Part shown: positions 12,765 through 25,436 of the stretch, one piece after another
Layout: each line of letters opens with the position of its first letter
How positions within the stretch are numbered: position 1 is the stretch's first letter
From: Lamellibrachia columna
Taxonomy: Eukaryota > Annelida > Polychaeta > Sabellida > Siboglinidae
Direction: 5' to 3'
Length of the DNA: 64,000 bases
NCBI GenBank assembly: GCA_963662155.1
Contig: OY759265.1
Location: 39,309,548-39,373,547, forward strand
Notes under the pieces: model-generated
Seen by the model: only the letters and a program-made list of their open reading frames with translations
Databases searched by the model: none
Told to the model about the DNA's origin: nothing
Position numbers and translations under genes: made by a program

Positions 12765-12889
12765 GGCAAGGCATTCCAAACATCTACCCCTCCCTGACTG
12801 AAGAATCGCTTTCTACATAAATCTGTGCATTGCTGGTTATTTAATTTCTTAATATGACCTCTGACATTGTTTAGATTAATGCAACACAC
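12765..12889 (-). mobile_element. Non-LTR retroelement C-terminal fragment
   Basis: The minus-strand frame reads [13 protein letters not shown], then RKRFFSQ, then VDVWNALP. This matches the conserved end of many LINE ORF2 proteins (N-x-R-x-H-x-x-K-L, then F-x-x-R-x-x-x-x-W-N-x-L-P). The fragment is cut off by the adjacent TA repeat and lies in intron 1 of the receptor gene. Confidence 0.6.
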
Positions 12890-13205
12890 TTATATAGGCT
12901 TACACTATCTGCCCTTTCTCAAAAAATTATTATATCGTTATCATAATAAGATGACAATGTTTATATACTATATTCTAGAAGGGGTCTGATACACAATGTT
13001 AAATGTTTCTCTGTCAAAAAGAATAAATTATCTCTTTTCTATCTAAAAGAAAAAAATCAGCTATCCATTCTAAAACTTTTGCTTTTATTCGTTTAGTTTT
13101 TACTTCACACACCATATATTTATTTAAACGAATGCATTGCATTGTGATTGTAGCACACCTGCAAGGTTGTGTTTAAGAACCCACTTTATGTGTTTGGTGT
13201 TGCAG

Positions 13206-13373
13206 GCGCCCGTTGTCGATTCGCCAGCACGTCCGCCAGTCGAGGGTCGTGCATCTTCCCCTGCAGATGTACGAACGGCTGCAACACAATTACTGGCGAG
13301 TGTATCAACGGAGGACAATGTGAAGACGGTCATCCGAGTGGCTACCGTTGGAGCGGCCCGGCCTGTCAGACAG
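13206..13373 (+). CDS. Receptor gene, exon 2: EGF-like module
   Basis: A GTTGCAG acceptor and an ACAG/GTGGGT donor bound a phase 1-1 exon of 168 bp. The translation has the spacing CIFPCRCTNGCN ... GECINGGQCEDG, then a G-Y-x-W-S-G-P-A-C ending. Eight cysteines in this pattern fit the EGF-like repeats that precede lectin-like domains in lophotrochozoan receptor phosphatase and MEGF-type proteins. Phase 1-1 symmetry allows the module to be shuffled. Confidence 0.75.
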
Positions 13374-14700
13374 GTGGGTGGTGACACTTTGACAGGGATA
13401 TTGCTGACATGACAACTGTATGTCGTGATCAGTGGTGTAAACAAACTTTTATTAAATCAAGGAACACGTTTATTAGAAGAGCCAATACCAAGTTCTAGTA
13501 TAATTCGACGTATAATTTCTTGAGTTGCAAGTTCAGTGGACAGTTTTTCTGTAACATTTTAAAGTGGAAATATTCGTTTATTTGAACAAACATGATTCTT
13601 TACATTTAAAAAAATTGGTAAGATAGAAATTGCATTATTAAATAAAATGTATTAAAGTAAAGATAGAATGTTCGCCTTTTAGAAAGGTGTGTAAATGTAA
13701 CAATGACAATTCACCCCGTATCGGTGGGGTTATCCCGCCATTCAACATAAAAATGATATACATTAACACATAATCGCAGCAAGCATGCCGGACCCAAATG
13801 GAACTTACATCTTTGGCTGGATAATAATTGGGAGGTGGGTGGAAATTCGATGTTTACCAACATTGGTTTAACCGGCGCTTTAATCCGCATCGCGGCACCC
13901 ATGTGATTTGGCGACCAAAGTACAACCAACGCATGAGTTCATGTTACGCCCTATCGTGTAGTGCCCCCATGCATACAATGTTACATATGCCCTGTCAGAG
14001 GGCTTCACCACGACAGACCCTTCCTTGCCAGACAGTCACAACCTTGTAACAGACGCTCCACTACTGCCAGAGTCTCAGCTATATCCTACTACCATGCACG
14101 TAGAAACCAACATCATTGACGCCATTCTATCACACATACATTAATTACAGTCATATGTAGCTTGGATAATAGCTAGAGACTCGGCTACTGTCAGAGAAAG
14201 AGAGAGAGAGAGAGATATATATATAGAGAGAGAGAGAGAGGCTGCTGTATACATAGCATCCAACAATGTTTTCATTAGTATATCAGAGACAGTAATAGGC
14301 TTACAATAGTTAGGATAATAGCTAGATACGTCGCCACTGTCAGAGTGTCTGCTATATTCAACTGCCATATGCCTAGAATCAATATTGTCACCAGTGTATT
14401 AGACAACAGTTAATATACTAGCCAATCGAGCTTGTGGCATATCGATAGCATCTTGAAATACCAAGATCATTGTAGCAAGGGGAATTAATGTGACAATGAC
14501 CCAAAGATTATTTACCTGTGGTGATGGGATTCGTGTCCCTCACCGTTTAAAATTGTCGAGATAAAAGTGACATTTTTGCAGTCAACTTTGTGCAGCTGTT
14601 GAATATGAGGCACCCTCCCACCAACGTGCAAGTGAATATTGATGTGTAACCTGCCATTAAACATCATTCTGAGATAACAAACCCTTGTGGTAAGACTGGA
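13374..14700. other. Intron 2 proximal part, no gene
   Basis: Intronic sequence with short GA/TA runs near 14190-14240 and a locally repeated 'gataatagctaga' phrase (near 14165 and 14311). I see no coding or RNA gene. Confidence 0.45.
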
Positions 14701-14736
14701 AACAATACCAGTCTTAGCTGGGTACCAGAAATAGCA

Positions 14737-15309
14737 TCACGGCGTTTCCAAAGTGACTGTAGAAGTGTGAAACAGCACCGTCGCTGGGATGTTTCCAAGC
14801 CTGAGCCTGGAAGTCATACTCCGAAAACAGGACAATATATCTGCTAGAGATCTGCAAATGAAATGCTGTAAGATCAAAGTAATGGAGCAAGCATAACCAA
14901 GCCACCTACACAGCAAGCCCCTGGTGCGAGGTGTTTTTGTTGACGCCCATATGACCTGAGGTGGGTGAACTGTGGCAAGCTTGGAGGATTGTGAGTTCAT
15001 CTGCAGTCTTGATGACGCGCACTGTACCGTGTTTTTGTGCATATAATGCAGGTTACCACTCACTAACTGATACTTCTTGTCCCTGGTGTTGACTAACGAA
15101 GGCCATTCTTGGAACTCCGTTGAACTTAACAGGAACTTCGTAATCAACTGGTACTCCTCATTTTCCATTTCAAACCACGCAGTTATACATCTGGTAGAAC
15201 CACTATTCGACATGTGGATTTCAACATCAGCCCACTTGTTGTCTTGACCAATTATATTTGCCGGTTTATACCTAAAATACACTTGTTGGTAGTAAACCAA
15301 TCGTGACAA
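14737..15309 (-). other. Unassigned 190-codon minus-strand ORF
   Basis: The frame runs against the surrounding receptor gene, within its large second intron. The first ~85 residues look protein-like: mixed polar and aromatic, with YFRYKPANIIGQDNKWADVE and a WFEMENEEYQLITKF segment. The second half has no clear pattern. There is no signal peptide, known motif or obvious promoter. It could be a single-exon gene, an exon of a nested gene or chance. I do not assign a function. Confidence 0.2.
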
Positions 15310-15375
15310 ACCTAACGAAGAATAATAATCAAAGCTAAAAGAGACAATGAGGGTGAAGACTTATAGTCTGTCGTG

Positions 15376-15600
15376 TTCAGATTAGAAAATGATGAAGTAT
15401 GGATATGTCAGGGTTGCAAAATAAGATTTGAGGATGACCAACACAAGCTGGTAGAATGTGGATACTGTGACAAGCATGTTTGTATAAAGTGTATAAACAT
15501 GACATAAATGGAATACAAAATAATGAATGAGAAAGAACACATTCACTGGTTCTGCCCACTATGCGTTGCGAAAGTGATGAAAAACCTTAAAAAATAAAAA
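15376..15600 (+). mobile_element. Retroelement ORF1 fragment with PHD-like zinc finger
   Basis: The plus-strand reading gives VWICQGCKIRFEDDQHK, then C-x2-C ... C-x2-C spacing and HWFCPLCVAKVMKNL, broken by one stop. This C4-x-C-type finger ending in H-W-F-C-x-x-C is typical of LINE ORF1 proteins in invertebrates; a related copy is at 37613. It is directly followed by the RT tail at 15629, so the middle of the element is deleted. Confidence 0.6.
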
Positions 15601-15628
15601 TAATAACATTGGAGAAATCAAATATTCT

Positions 15629-16260
15629 ATGACATTTAACAACTACATATCTCTGCTCGACACAATTGAAAAACAAAACGACTTAGGGGTTATTATAGAC
15701 ATAAAGCTATCCTTTGATGACCATATTAACCAACCAATAAACAAAGCAACAAAGATGACAAAAATAATTCGCAGAACTTTTCAATTTCTTGACAAAAACA
15801 AAGAACGTTCTTGCCATTGTATAAAACAATGGTGAAAACGCATCTTGACTATGCAATAGCAGTATGGTATCCTTACAAAAAACACATTATTGCAATAGAA
15901 AACGTCCAAAGAAGAACAACAAAAGAATTGCCAGGGATGAGAAACTTAACTTATATAGAAAATATTAAAGTTACTAATTATCATATAGACGTCTACGAGG
16001 CGATATGATTGAAGTTTTTAAAATTATACATAATCTATACGACATTGAATCTTCACCTAAAATCTTAAGATGGGAGGACGTACCCTTCAGGACAGGAAAT
16101 AGAGGCCACACTCTAAAATTATTTACTCAAAGAGCAAAAACAAATATAAGAATTTTTTTCCCAATCAGAGTGACTGAACCTTGGAATTCCCTCCCGGAAA
16201 CAGTCGTTCAAGCAAAATCTTTAAATACTTTTAAAAACTGCCTGGACCAATTCTGATCCA
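15629..16260 (+). mobile_element. Retroelement RT/C-terminal remnant
   Basis: Three frames together give the post-catalytic part of a LINE ORF2: DLGVIIDIKLSFDDHI, then PLYKTMVKTHLDYAIAVWYP, then a WNSLPETVV-like ending and a terminal F-K-N-x-L-D segment. Frame changes lie near 15820 and 16005. Not functional. Confidence 0.75.
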
Positions 16261-16789
16261 ATCAGGAAATTCTGTATAATTTCGAAGCATCATTAAAAAC
16301 AGGAAACGGAATTCTTAAACTATTAATAGACGAAGAAGAAGATTTGATCATTGAGAAGTCACAAGCATCCTACAATCAGAATCATCTTAAGGTATCTTAA
16401 GGTAAGGTATGTTAATGTTGGTTCCGGGAATGTGCTTGTGTGACGATGCGTGAGAACATGTGAACGGAAACGTTCGTTGATTCCGTAAATCAACTCAACA
16501 TTAACGAAGCAGGAAATGTTTAGTATTACTTATTATTACAACATGTTCTAATAATAATTAACCGTAAGATCACGTTTCACGCAGTGAATACATCATCATC
16601 ATCATGTGCATAATTTTTTGACAATCGCCTGTTGGTATTCTGGACTAAATTTTAAACTTATCTGTACCATTCTTTCTAAACTATGGTCGTAGCAAAACTA
16701 TCTACGTGCAGTAAGACATGTAACCCGATGAAAGAATGAGCATTCACTGTTATTTCAGTAAAATTACATTATCCATAAGGACTTGTAGC

Positions 16790-18330
16790 AGGTAGCAGAA
16801 GAGGGTGGGTGAATTACTAGGATCGTTCCATAATTATCAATCCACCTGGTGGTAAATGCAGTGATCCGATTTGTCAGAATTGTAGTCACTATAATGATCT
16901 TGATGACTTTTATAATTATAGTGTGGGTACATTGAAGAGATCTGGTCACACACTTATGCGAAACCATAAATGTGTTTTTAAGGATGAAGTGGTATCAGGT
17001 TGGAATGAGCAAGTGAAAGAGCAGCTCGTGATGCTTACTGGCTATGGAGAGATATAGGCAAAGACAAGGGGATGTTTTTAATGTAATGAAACTATCCAGA
17101 ATTAAATTTAAGCATGCGATCAGAAAATGTAAACAGGAAAAAGAAACCATAATAGCCGATAGCATTGCATTAATCACCATACGAACAGTAAAGTAAAACT
17201 TTCCACGAGCACTGAAGGTTTCCACGGCGATGTAAGCATTGGGTCAATGTGGAAGTACCACCATGAACATATTTTTTAACAGGGTGAAAGACAGCCGTTA
17301 CCTACATCACTGGAATGACTATTGATGCAGGTGAACTGGTGAATATTATTAATTAATTATCATACAATAAGTCACCAGGTCTGAATGGACTTACTGCAGA
17401 ACAAGTTCGCGGATTCACAACTCGTGGTACTACTATATATTCTTGTGTATTCTATTCTGGTGCATGGCTATATACCAAAATCAATCACAGAGTATGTTAT
17501 TGTACCGGTTATCAAAGATAAGAATAGACGTGTAAACCAAAAGGGCAAGTACAAGCCAATATAGCTCTCGAATATATGTTCCAACATAATAGAAGCTGTG
17601 TTATTCAACATAATGGATACATACTTTCAAACAACGCCACGTCAGTTTGGGTTTAAGCCCAAACATGGAATGGAGCTACGTGTGTTTGCATTTAAGGAAA
17701 TACTAAGGTTTTGCACTAAACACGGTTCTGCTGCATGTCGCCTTTCTTGATGCTTCAAACGTATTTGATTGAGTCAATCGACATAAGCTTTAAAAAACTA
17801 GAACAACGCGATGTACCGAAATAGATTTTAAGAGTACTCAGCAATGAGCTCCGTAACCAATGTGTATGTGTCCGATGGGGATCTACCTAGTCGGACTTCT
17901 TCTCAGTGGGCAACGGCGTTAAGCAAGGTGGGAAGTTATCCCCTTTTTAACATTTATATGGACAATCTGAGTGTCTAACTGCACAGACAACTTACTGGTT
18001 GTATTCTTGGTACAGCGGTGGTTAATCACCTGATATACCTAGATGATTTACTTCTGTTTGTTTCTTCCGCCAAAGGACTACAAACATTACTTGACATACG
18101 TTACACCTACGGATGTGTGCACGACGTTCAGCATAATGCCGATAAATTCCTGGTATATGTACTTTCACTCTAGAAATGCAAATTTTGCTAGTGAAATGAC
18201 CTTAGGAAGAAAAAAGTTAAACTTCGTCACCTCATATAAATATATTGGACATGTCATTTGTAACGACTGTTAGCATAAAGAAAGGGTGTGGGTTAAATTG
18301 CTGTGGTCATTATAAAAAGGATCTCTCAGA
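16790..18330 (+). mobile_element. Decayed non-LTR reverse transcriptase, second family
   Basis: Reading through many stops and shifts, the plus strand shows VVSGWNEQVKE near 16990, a short SPGLNGLTAEQ block near 17375 (the usual S-P-G-x-D/N-G-L-x-x-E motif), V-I-K-D-K-N-R near 17515, an R-Q-F-G-F-K-P block near 17645, a degraded L-D-A-S-x-x-F-D near 17750, and a Y-L-D-D-L catalytic-box equivalent near 18040 followed by LLLFVSSAKGLQTLL. The order matches an RT domain. The residue changes and stops show old decay. It lies in intron 2 of the receptor gene. Confidence 0.7.
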
Positions 18331-19900
18331 AACGAGTAATAATAGACAGTACTTTCCATCCGGTGAAGTTGGTTGCACAGAAAGATGGGAGCGATGTACC
18401 TGCGTTTATACTTAGTAGTAATACAAAAACGGTGTAGGGGTTAAATTGTAGTAAAATGATATCCAAGCCGTTGGAAGTGTTACAGTATGAGAGAATGACT
18501 AGTATAGCTTAAGTCTATAACGCTAAGCAAAAAGGGAGCCTTGGTAAACAGTGCCGTGCAAACTGTGCGACATAAGCGCAAATATATAGTACAACAAATA
18601 TTGGTTAAACCAGGTGTTAGAACACACGGGGATCAAAATACCACGAGGGTCAAGTTACTACAATAGTATTTCGATCCTCCGGTCAGAATACTTCATAATA
18701 AATAAACCGGGAAAGGGGTCAAATTACTATTGTGTCACTTTTACTATACTACACCGGCTCTAATCGACAATGTGCTGCTCCCGTAACCCCAGCAGCAGAG
18801 AGGTGAGCTGTTGCATTGGCCTACGCCGCTGCAGGAACTACGATATACATCTGCTGGGAATGACCCATGTCATGTTATATTGTTTAAGAATTAATATCAA
18901 TTAACATATTTAGTTTTTTTATCAATTTAAATTATATTACTGATATTCCATATTCTGCAGAACTTCATTTCTGATGTAAAATGATCAGTGCATCGCACCG
19001 TCATCTATTTGTTTAAAACACAAGTTTCGAAGACTGGGTATATATATATAATTTTTGGAGGACGTATCTCAAGTATTTGAGAGGAGGTAAGAGTATGACC
19101 CACTATTTACACTGATGCCTTTGCCACTTACTATTTCTGTCATCGACCTTAAAAAAGAGGGGACTTTTTTATGAATAATTTCTTATTTACATAACATTTT
19201 ATTTATTAACATACAAAAACTGGACATGTAATGTGTTTGCTTAGCTAATCGAACATTTCTTTTAAGAATTATGTTGGAAATATTTAATGTAGTTTTGAAA
19301 CTTATATATTGCTCCGTGTCTACATGAGTTATATATTTCCTGAAATATGATTTATATCTAAACTACATCGATATAGTTATGCTCTGCATAATCCAAGTTA
19401 ATATTTTGTGCTATTGCATTAACACATTTTGATAGGTAAGAAATTATCCTTAGAACTAGACACGGTACTATATCTGAATATTAGTAAAATAGTTTGTCAT
19501 TTTCATTGAGATTAGCATAATTTATTTTTCGTAAATTAATCTTGATTAGGCGGTTTAATTTGGGATGATTGCATTATATTATCAATTTGTACACAGTTCA
19601 GGCAAATAAAGTATAGACAATGATAAGAAATACCAACTACAATACAAGCTCAAAATTACAAAACTCCTTATACCTGATATAAAGCTCATCGTTCCACCAA
19701 ATGGGAATTTGCGCTATATAAATGCTGCATTATTATTTTTAGTATTGTTATTATTATCATAATCATTACAATTATCATAATTTTTTTTATTATTGTTGTA
19801 GCAACAGCATCATTTTTTACACCAACAGATGGACTATTTGCTGGTTGTAGCTGAAAGCGAATAACATGAATCGCGTTTAGTAAAAACCACTGATACACTA
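18331..19900. other. Intronic AT-rich DNA
   Basis: No gene, structured repeat or RNA recognised. Confidence 0.45.
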
Positions 19901-19911
19901 GAGTAACCGTC

Positions 19912-20155
19912 GCTTCACACGCCCTGATGTTAGAGCAAACGACGCTTCACACGCCCTGATGTTAGAGCAAACGACGCTTCACACGCCCTGATGTTAGAGC
20001 AAACGACGCTTCACACGCCCTGATGTTAGAGCAAACGACGCTTCACACGCCCTGATGTTAGAGCAAACGATGCTTCACACGCCCTGATGTTAGAGCAAAC
20101 GACGCTTCACACGCCCTGATGTTAGAGCAAACGACGCTTCACACGATGTTAGAGT
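19912..20155. repeat. 32-bp minisatellite, seven full units
   Basis: The unit is about 'gacgcttcacacgccctgat' plus 'gttagagcaaac'. Seven near-identical copies start at roughly 19922 and recur every 32 bp, followed by one truncated unit. One unit has a single C-to-T change. The array ends about 20 bp before the acceptor of receptor exon 3 (20176), that is, in the region where branch point and pyrimidine tract lie. Confidence 0.97.
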
Positions 20156-20175
20156 AGTTTTATTCTTTCTTTCAG

Positions 20176-20388
20176 GAAATGTCGCTTATGGCAAGACAAC
20201 GAGCCAGGTTGGTGGTGGTAACACGTACACAGCCCAGAAAGCAGTTGATGGGAATACCGATGCTGAAATACGTCACAATCACTGTGCACACCCAAGTGCA
20301 CCGAGAGGTAACGACGCCTGGTGGATGGTGGACTTTGGTGAAAAGTACAGCATAAGTCGAGTTGTCATCTACAACAGAGGGGATTGTT
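20176..20388 (+). CDS. Receptor gene, exon 3: lectin-like domain, first half
   Basis: A TTTCTTTCAG acceptor and a GTGAGT donor bound a phase 1-1 exon of 213 bp. It encodes NVAYGKTTSQ, then AVDGNTD, a C-x-H-P segment, and the strongly conserved WWMVDFGEKYSISRVVIYNR. This is the first half of the fucolectin/tachylectin-4/pentraxin-1 type F5/8-like domain, a Ca-dependent fucose-binding fold in lectins and receptor ectodomains. The domain is split at 'GDCC', where the next exon continues. Confidence 0.85.
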
Positions 20389-20899
20389 GTGAGTATAAAT
20401 CGGACACTATGTCCACACATTCACCCAGTGTTCTTTCCCGACCTTTACTTAAAGGTCCGTCCTCAATTCGATTTCTTGTTAGTCTCATTTCAAATCCATT
20501 TTCCGAACAATCAAACTTACCTAGTATTCACTGTGACATGTCAGCTCGTTTGTGCAACTTTTGTATGTAGTTTTTTGTGTGAAATCATCAGACATGCGGT
20601 TAAATTACGTAATGTTTGGTCAAGCATTAACTGAAGTGAAAATGGAAACGCTGAAAACTAACGAATTTCACCCTTGGTGAATTTGTTTACCTTTGTCATG
20701 TGATCGGCGAGAGGATGGGAGTCACACCCATGACCAGCATTGACCCGCACTGTGTATACCATTTTGGATAGCCACTATTTTGAGACTTACCAATGGATGA
20801 CTTGAAAAAAAATAGGCATTTTGTTATTAAACAATCTGCGGATGTTACATAAACTACTAACAAACTAGTCGAGTCTACATGTCTAGTGCATCATTTCAG

Positions 20900-21121
20900 G
20901 CAATAAGCGACTCAACACTTTTGTGCTAAGTGTGGGTGACAGCGGCGACAGACAGAGCCACCGAGAGTGTGCTCGTCACAACGGCAGGGTACCTCTGTCG
21001 GGAACAGTGGAAAATACATGTAACGCCGTCGCTCAATACCTCAGCTTCCGACGAAATGGAGGTTACGAGTCCCACGCGACTACTTTGTGTGAGGTGGTGG
21101 TCATTGGCCACACATACATAG
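20900..21121 (+). CDS. Receptor gene, exon 4: lectin-like domain, second half
   Basis: This phase 1-1 exon of 222 bp continues the fucolectin-like domain: NKRLNTFVLSVGDS, a C-A-x-H segment, an N-T-C-N block, a Y-L-S-F-R-R pair and LCEVVVIGHTYIG. The ending L-C-E-V-x-V-x-G is characteristic of the domain. Together the two exons give one complete domain of about 145 residues. Confidence 0.82.
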
Positions 21122-21373
21122 GTCAGTTGAAGTTGTTGTGCTTAATGTTATCACGGGCTAAACCAATTTGATTAATAAATGTATAATGAAACAATATTGT
21201 TGTGATGTAGTTCATTGATCAAGTTTTGGTTTTCGAAAGGTTTATTCAGCAGTACATTTATTTAATCTATGCTGGCTTATCGTGTATTCGTGTTATGTTG
21301 TACAGAACATGTTCGATGTCTTTAAACATCTTGAAACACCATTGCAAAATATAAAACAGGGGATACATAGCTG

Positions 21374-21375
21374 TG

Positions 21376-21451
<76 letters not shown>

Positions 21452-21453
21452 TG
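21374..21453. repeat. (GTGC)n microsatellite
   Basis: About 80 bp of uninterrupted gtgc/tgcg repeat in intron 4 of the receptor gene. Confidence 0.97.
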
Positions 21454-22121
21454 TCCTTTATTGGACAAAAAAGAAATAATTTAGTTTGTTGGTATTATCC
21501 GCTGAGTGTAAAAAACTTAAATGAAGACTGGTGGTGGAAGGTGGGAGGTTGGCTTTAAACAATAGATGGGATGGGATTGGTGGGAGGTTGACTATCAAAA
21601 AAGGTGGGATATTTGCCCCACTAACAGGTTGGATATGGAAGGTTGACCCCAAAAACAAGTGAGATATTGAAAGGTTGAAACGCCTTCCACACCACTCTTA
21701 TATGTCCCCGAAAAAAAACTGCTACATGTATTTATGTAGACCTGTGTTGCAAGCGCTGTTGGGCTTGCACACGGATTCCAGGAAACCACGGGATTACACA
21801 TATCAGAAGGTTAACAAACTGCCACATATGGTGCAAATTATTATGTTTGCAATCTTGGAGTTCTTGTCAAGACATGAAATGTTGCTTCTCAAACTTAGTC
21901 CGTGTTTATTTCCGTTTATTAATCCGCACGGAAGTGGTACTCACAAACACTCATCATCATAATCGTCGTCGTCGTCGTCATCATCATCATCATCGACTCC
22001 AGAACTGCACTGAAACATTTATCCCGTTCTGTTTTGTTCTGTTGGGATAGTCACGTGTGCAATAAGAATAAAGCAGACCATTGTGCATGGATATATTGTA
22101 CGAAACACGTGATGTTAACAG

Positions 22122-22214
22122 AATGTCAGCAATGTCCACGTGGTACTGCATGCAACGACGTCATCGGCTGTGACGCATGCGCACCAGGCAAACAGCAACC
22201 GGACTGCGTGAAAG
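22122..22214 (+). CDS. Receptor gene, exon 5: short cysteine-rich EGF-like module
   Basis: A TTAACAG acceptor and an AAAG/GTGTGT donor bound a 93-bp phase 1-1 exon. It reads ECQQCPRGTACNDVIGCDAC, then APGKQQPDCVK. The six cysteines fit a half EGF or scavenger-receptor-type linker found after the lectin-like domain in related proteins. Confidence 0.7.
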
Positions 22215-22619
22215 GTGTGTAGAAACAATTCGTCATGTGTGCGCTGTTAATTACGTACGTTCGTCTGTTTAAAGCACACACTGAAATGTAGTTAACTGTA
22301 TTCAAAGTTACCTATGCTGTCGTATATATTCAGTAGCCCACAATACGTTGAACCTAGATTGGCCAGGAGTAGATCGTACTTTTGGACCATTGCAATACGT
22401 CATGGAAAGTTTATGCGCACTTCGTCTCTTTAATTTTGTGAGGTTCTCACATTACGGGCCCAACCACTGTCGGTGACAGGTTTTGTAATAACATTATACC
22501 ACCGTTCGGCATTATTTCACAATTTACAAAGTATATGCATGTGCATGTTTGCCCATGCTTGCGTTGCGTAAATACATCAACTGACAAGCTACTTTTTCAT
22601 GTAGCAAGGGTTTATAATA

Positions 22620-23195
<576 letters not shown>

Positions 23196-23593
23196 GTATA
23201 CATGAAAAATTGGGCTAAACCCCTAACAATGGTAAAATAACAATGGTAACAAATCAAATGCGATTAATGGTAACGCAACACCTAATTTTTTTAGCAGAGC
23301 GTAAACGCAACGTTGTTTACTGTACAATACAGAAGCGGCAACTGAATTTGAAATACTTCTCGTCCAGCACAAAGTTGCCCTCCGCCAATCACCTGTCATC
23401 ACGGGCCACGTGCAAAAACTGGACGGTACCTTTGCACCACGTTGTGTTTACCGGTCGGGCTGCTTTGAATGGACTTGTAAAATTTCACAAATAGAGGGGG
23501 CGCCACCAAAGCCTCACATGTATAGTTATCTGCTTGGCGGACAGCTACTTGCTCGCAAAAAGATATTTCGTCTTTTTGGAAAATATTGCATTT

Positions 23594-23689
23594 CGCATGC
23601 CTGCGTCTTATGTCATTGAATTTAATATCCCTACTTAATCTGACTGCTTGGTCTTAGTGATATAATAAACTGGTGTGGAGCCTGAACTA

Positions 23690-23692
<3 letters not shown>
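23594..23692 (+). repeat. Dispersed repeat, partial copy 2
   Basis: About 100 bp repeating the first part of 22873-23195 in the same orientation. The pair of direct ~100-bp repeats about 0.7 kb apart could be the ends of one element or two insertions. It is followed by a TA microsatellite (about 23693-23740). Confidence 0.8.

Positions 23693-23740
<48 letters not shown>
23693..23740. repeat. (TA)n microsatellite
   Basis: About 45 bp of TA in intron 5, abutting the dispersed repeat. Confidence 0.95.
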
Positions 23741-23741
<1 letters not shown>

Positions 23742-23835
23742 ATATATATACATACTATTATTTTGCATTAGAGTTTATGTCATTCGTATGCTAATTACTT
23801 TAAATTGAGGTTATCCTTAACATGTTCGTATGCAG

Positions 23836-23979
23836 TGTGTGACGATGGAAGCTACGGGGTCAACTGTCAGAACGACTGCGGAAATTGCAAGGACAGATCG
23901 CCGTGCAATGTTACGAATGGACACTGTACCAACGGCTGCAAACTGTGGTTCACGCACGATATTTGCAAAACAAAAATAC
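23836..23979 (+). CDS. Receptor gene, exon 6: EGF-like module
   Basis: A TATGCAG acceptor and an ATAC/GTATGT donor bound a 144-bp phase 1-1 exon. It encodes VCDDGSYGVNCQNDCGNCKD, then CNVTNGHCTNGCK ending in W-F-T-H-D-I-C. This is the C-x-x-G-x-Y-G-x-x-C-x-x-x-C-G-x-C spacing of laminin/MEGF-type EGF repeats that precede FN3 domains in receptor phosphatases and Tie-like receptors. Confidence 0.78.
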
Positions 23980-24348
23980 GTATGTAAAATGTATAAAGCA
24001 TCCTGCTTATTGTCGATGGCATATTACAAAAAGGAACCATATATTGCAATAAAGCAATTGCTATTTAAATGTCATTAAATGCAACACGTATCGTTTCTAA
24101 TACGTGGGTTGAATGCAGTGTACAATAACGTTCGGTTAAATCATGAAACTACTTTTTATTCAGTTGTGATTTTACACACTAGAAACTGCTCTAGTTAATG
24201 TGACACTTTCCAGAAGTACAAAGATAGCAAAAGCAAGAAACCAGTAATGTATTGATATAATTGTCAATAAAAATGAAGTATGCGTAGAAACATATAAGTT
24301 ACACATTATATTTATTCCAACAGCAAAACCGTTTTTCGAAACCTCAAG

Positions 24349-24651
24349 TGCCTCAAGTTGACGCCATTACCAGCTCGTCCGCTGTAGTGAGTTGGCCCAA
24401 AGCTAATGACATCCCGTCTGGTCTGGAGGTCCACTACTATTACGTCGTGTGGCTTCAAGCCGGCGGGGAGACAGAGAGGAAGGTCGCGCAGATAGCACAA
24501 GATGCCGATGGGAATAAGCTAGAATCACAGATTCCTGGACTAATGTTCAACACACATTATTCAGTGAAGATTGAACCTTATCGTCAAAACAGCGAGACTC
24601 ACGAAGGAGGATCAACCACGAACGTTGCCACATTCAAGACAAGTTGCATTG
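24349..24651 (+). CDS. Receptor gene, exon 7: fibronectin type III domain 1
   Basis: The exon encodes PQVDAITSSSAVVSWPKAND, then VHYYYVVWLQAGG, a long middle part and HYSVKIEPYR, ending near FKTSC. The W of strand B and the Y-x-V-x-x-x-P-Y of strand F identify an FN3 domain. Only an acceptor at 24347-24348 keeps the phase with exon 6. The stronger-looking CAG at 24322-24323 would break the frame, so either the exon uses the weaker site or a 1-nt indel has occurred. The donor is ATTG/GTAAAC, phase 1. Confidence 0.7.
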
Positions 24652-24984
24652 GTAAACTGGCTGTCGAATATTTATGTCCGAGTAATCGGCACTTTCTAGT
24701 TAACAGTGTATCTAACTATTTGGTCATTGGTTTAACGAAAAACGCAACAATTACGTAATATTAACATTGATATTACATTACACTGTGGACAAAATGGATG
24801 GCAAACTCAAACTAATGAATCAGAACAATATTTCACATTGTGACCGTTACAAAAAAATAATACGCGTATCAAAATGATTGTATGTAATTCGACCTCCTGT
24901 TTCAACCTAAAGTGCATCTATCATAAATCCAATTTCATATAATTCCAGAGAATTGATCAACATTTAAACAATATTTGTTTCCAG

Positions 24985-25067
24985 CTCTAACCACTCCCGT
25001 GATAACAAACGTGATGAAATCAACTCCGAACGGGACCGCCATTGCCAGCGTTGTCGTAATTTGGAAG
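24985..25067 (+). CDS. Receptor gene, exon 8: FN3 domain 2, N-terminal part
   Basis: A TTTCCAG acceptor and an AAG/GTTCGT donor bound an 83-bp exon entering in phase 1 and leaving in phase 0. It encodes ALTTPVITNVMKS, then a short loop and VVVIWK, the A-B strands of an FN3 domain ending at the conserved Trp. Confidence 0.65.
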
Positions 25068-25213
25068 GTTCGTGGTGCGTGATCGCTTGTGTGCGCGCGT
25101 GTTTGCGTGATATTAATGTGATTCATATAATAACAATATGATTTGAAACAAATCAAAGCCTCTCGTATTGTACACTGTGACAGCAAAACTCATACGCGTC
25201 GCTTTGCCTACAG

Positions 25214-25436
25214 AAGATCAGTGAAAGCGGATGTGACGAAATGGTAACTGTTGGAGTGTGGAGCAAAAGTCAGACTTCACCAGCCGAAAGTTGGTCATAC
25301 ACAGTGGCATGTGTCAGACAATCGGTGCTCAATATAGACTTCTTCAAGCACGAGCTGTATGAGATCAAAGTTACCGTCACCAACAACGAGAATATAAGTG
25401 CTGCCAGCGAGCCTGTTGACGTCGACCTGAGGACAA
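25214..25436 (+). CDS. Receptor gene, exon 9: FN3 domain 2, C-terminal part
   Basis: A CTACAG acceptor (phase 0) and an ACAA/GTGAGT donor (phase 1) bound an exon of 223 bp. It reads KISESGCDEMVTVGVWSKSQ, later FFKHELYEIKVTVTNNENIS and ASEPVDVDLRTS. The Y-E-I-K-V-T-V-T-N segment is the F strand of FN3 and the end matches the G strand. Confidence 0.72.

Noticed and set aside
19912..20155. Possible CRISPR-like array because of the 32-bp periodicity
   Set aside because: The units are contiguous with no unique spacers. It is a minisatellite in a eukaryotic intron.
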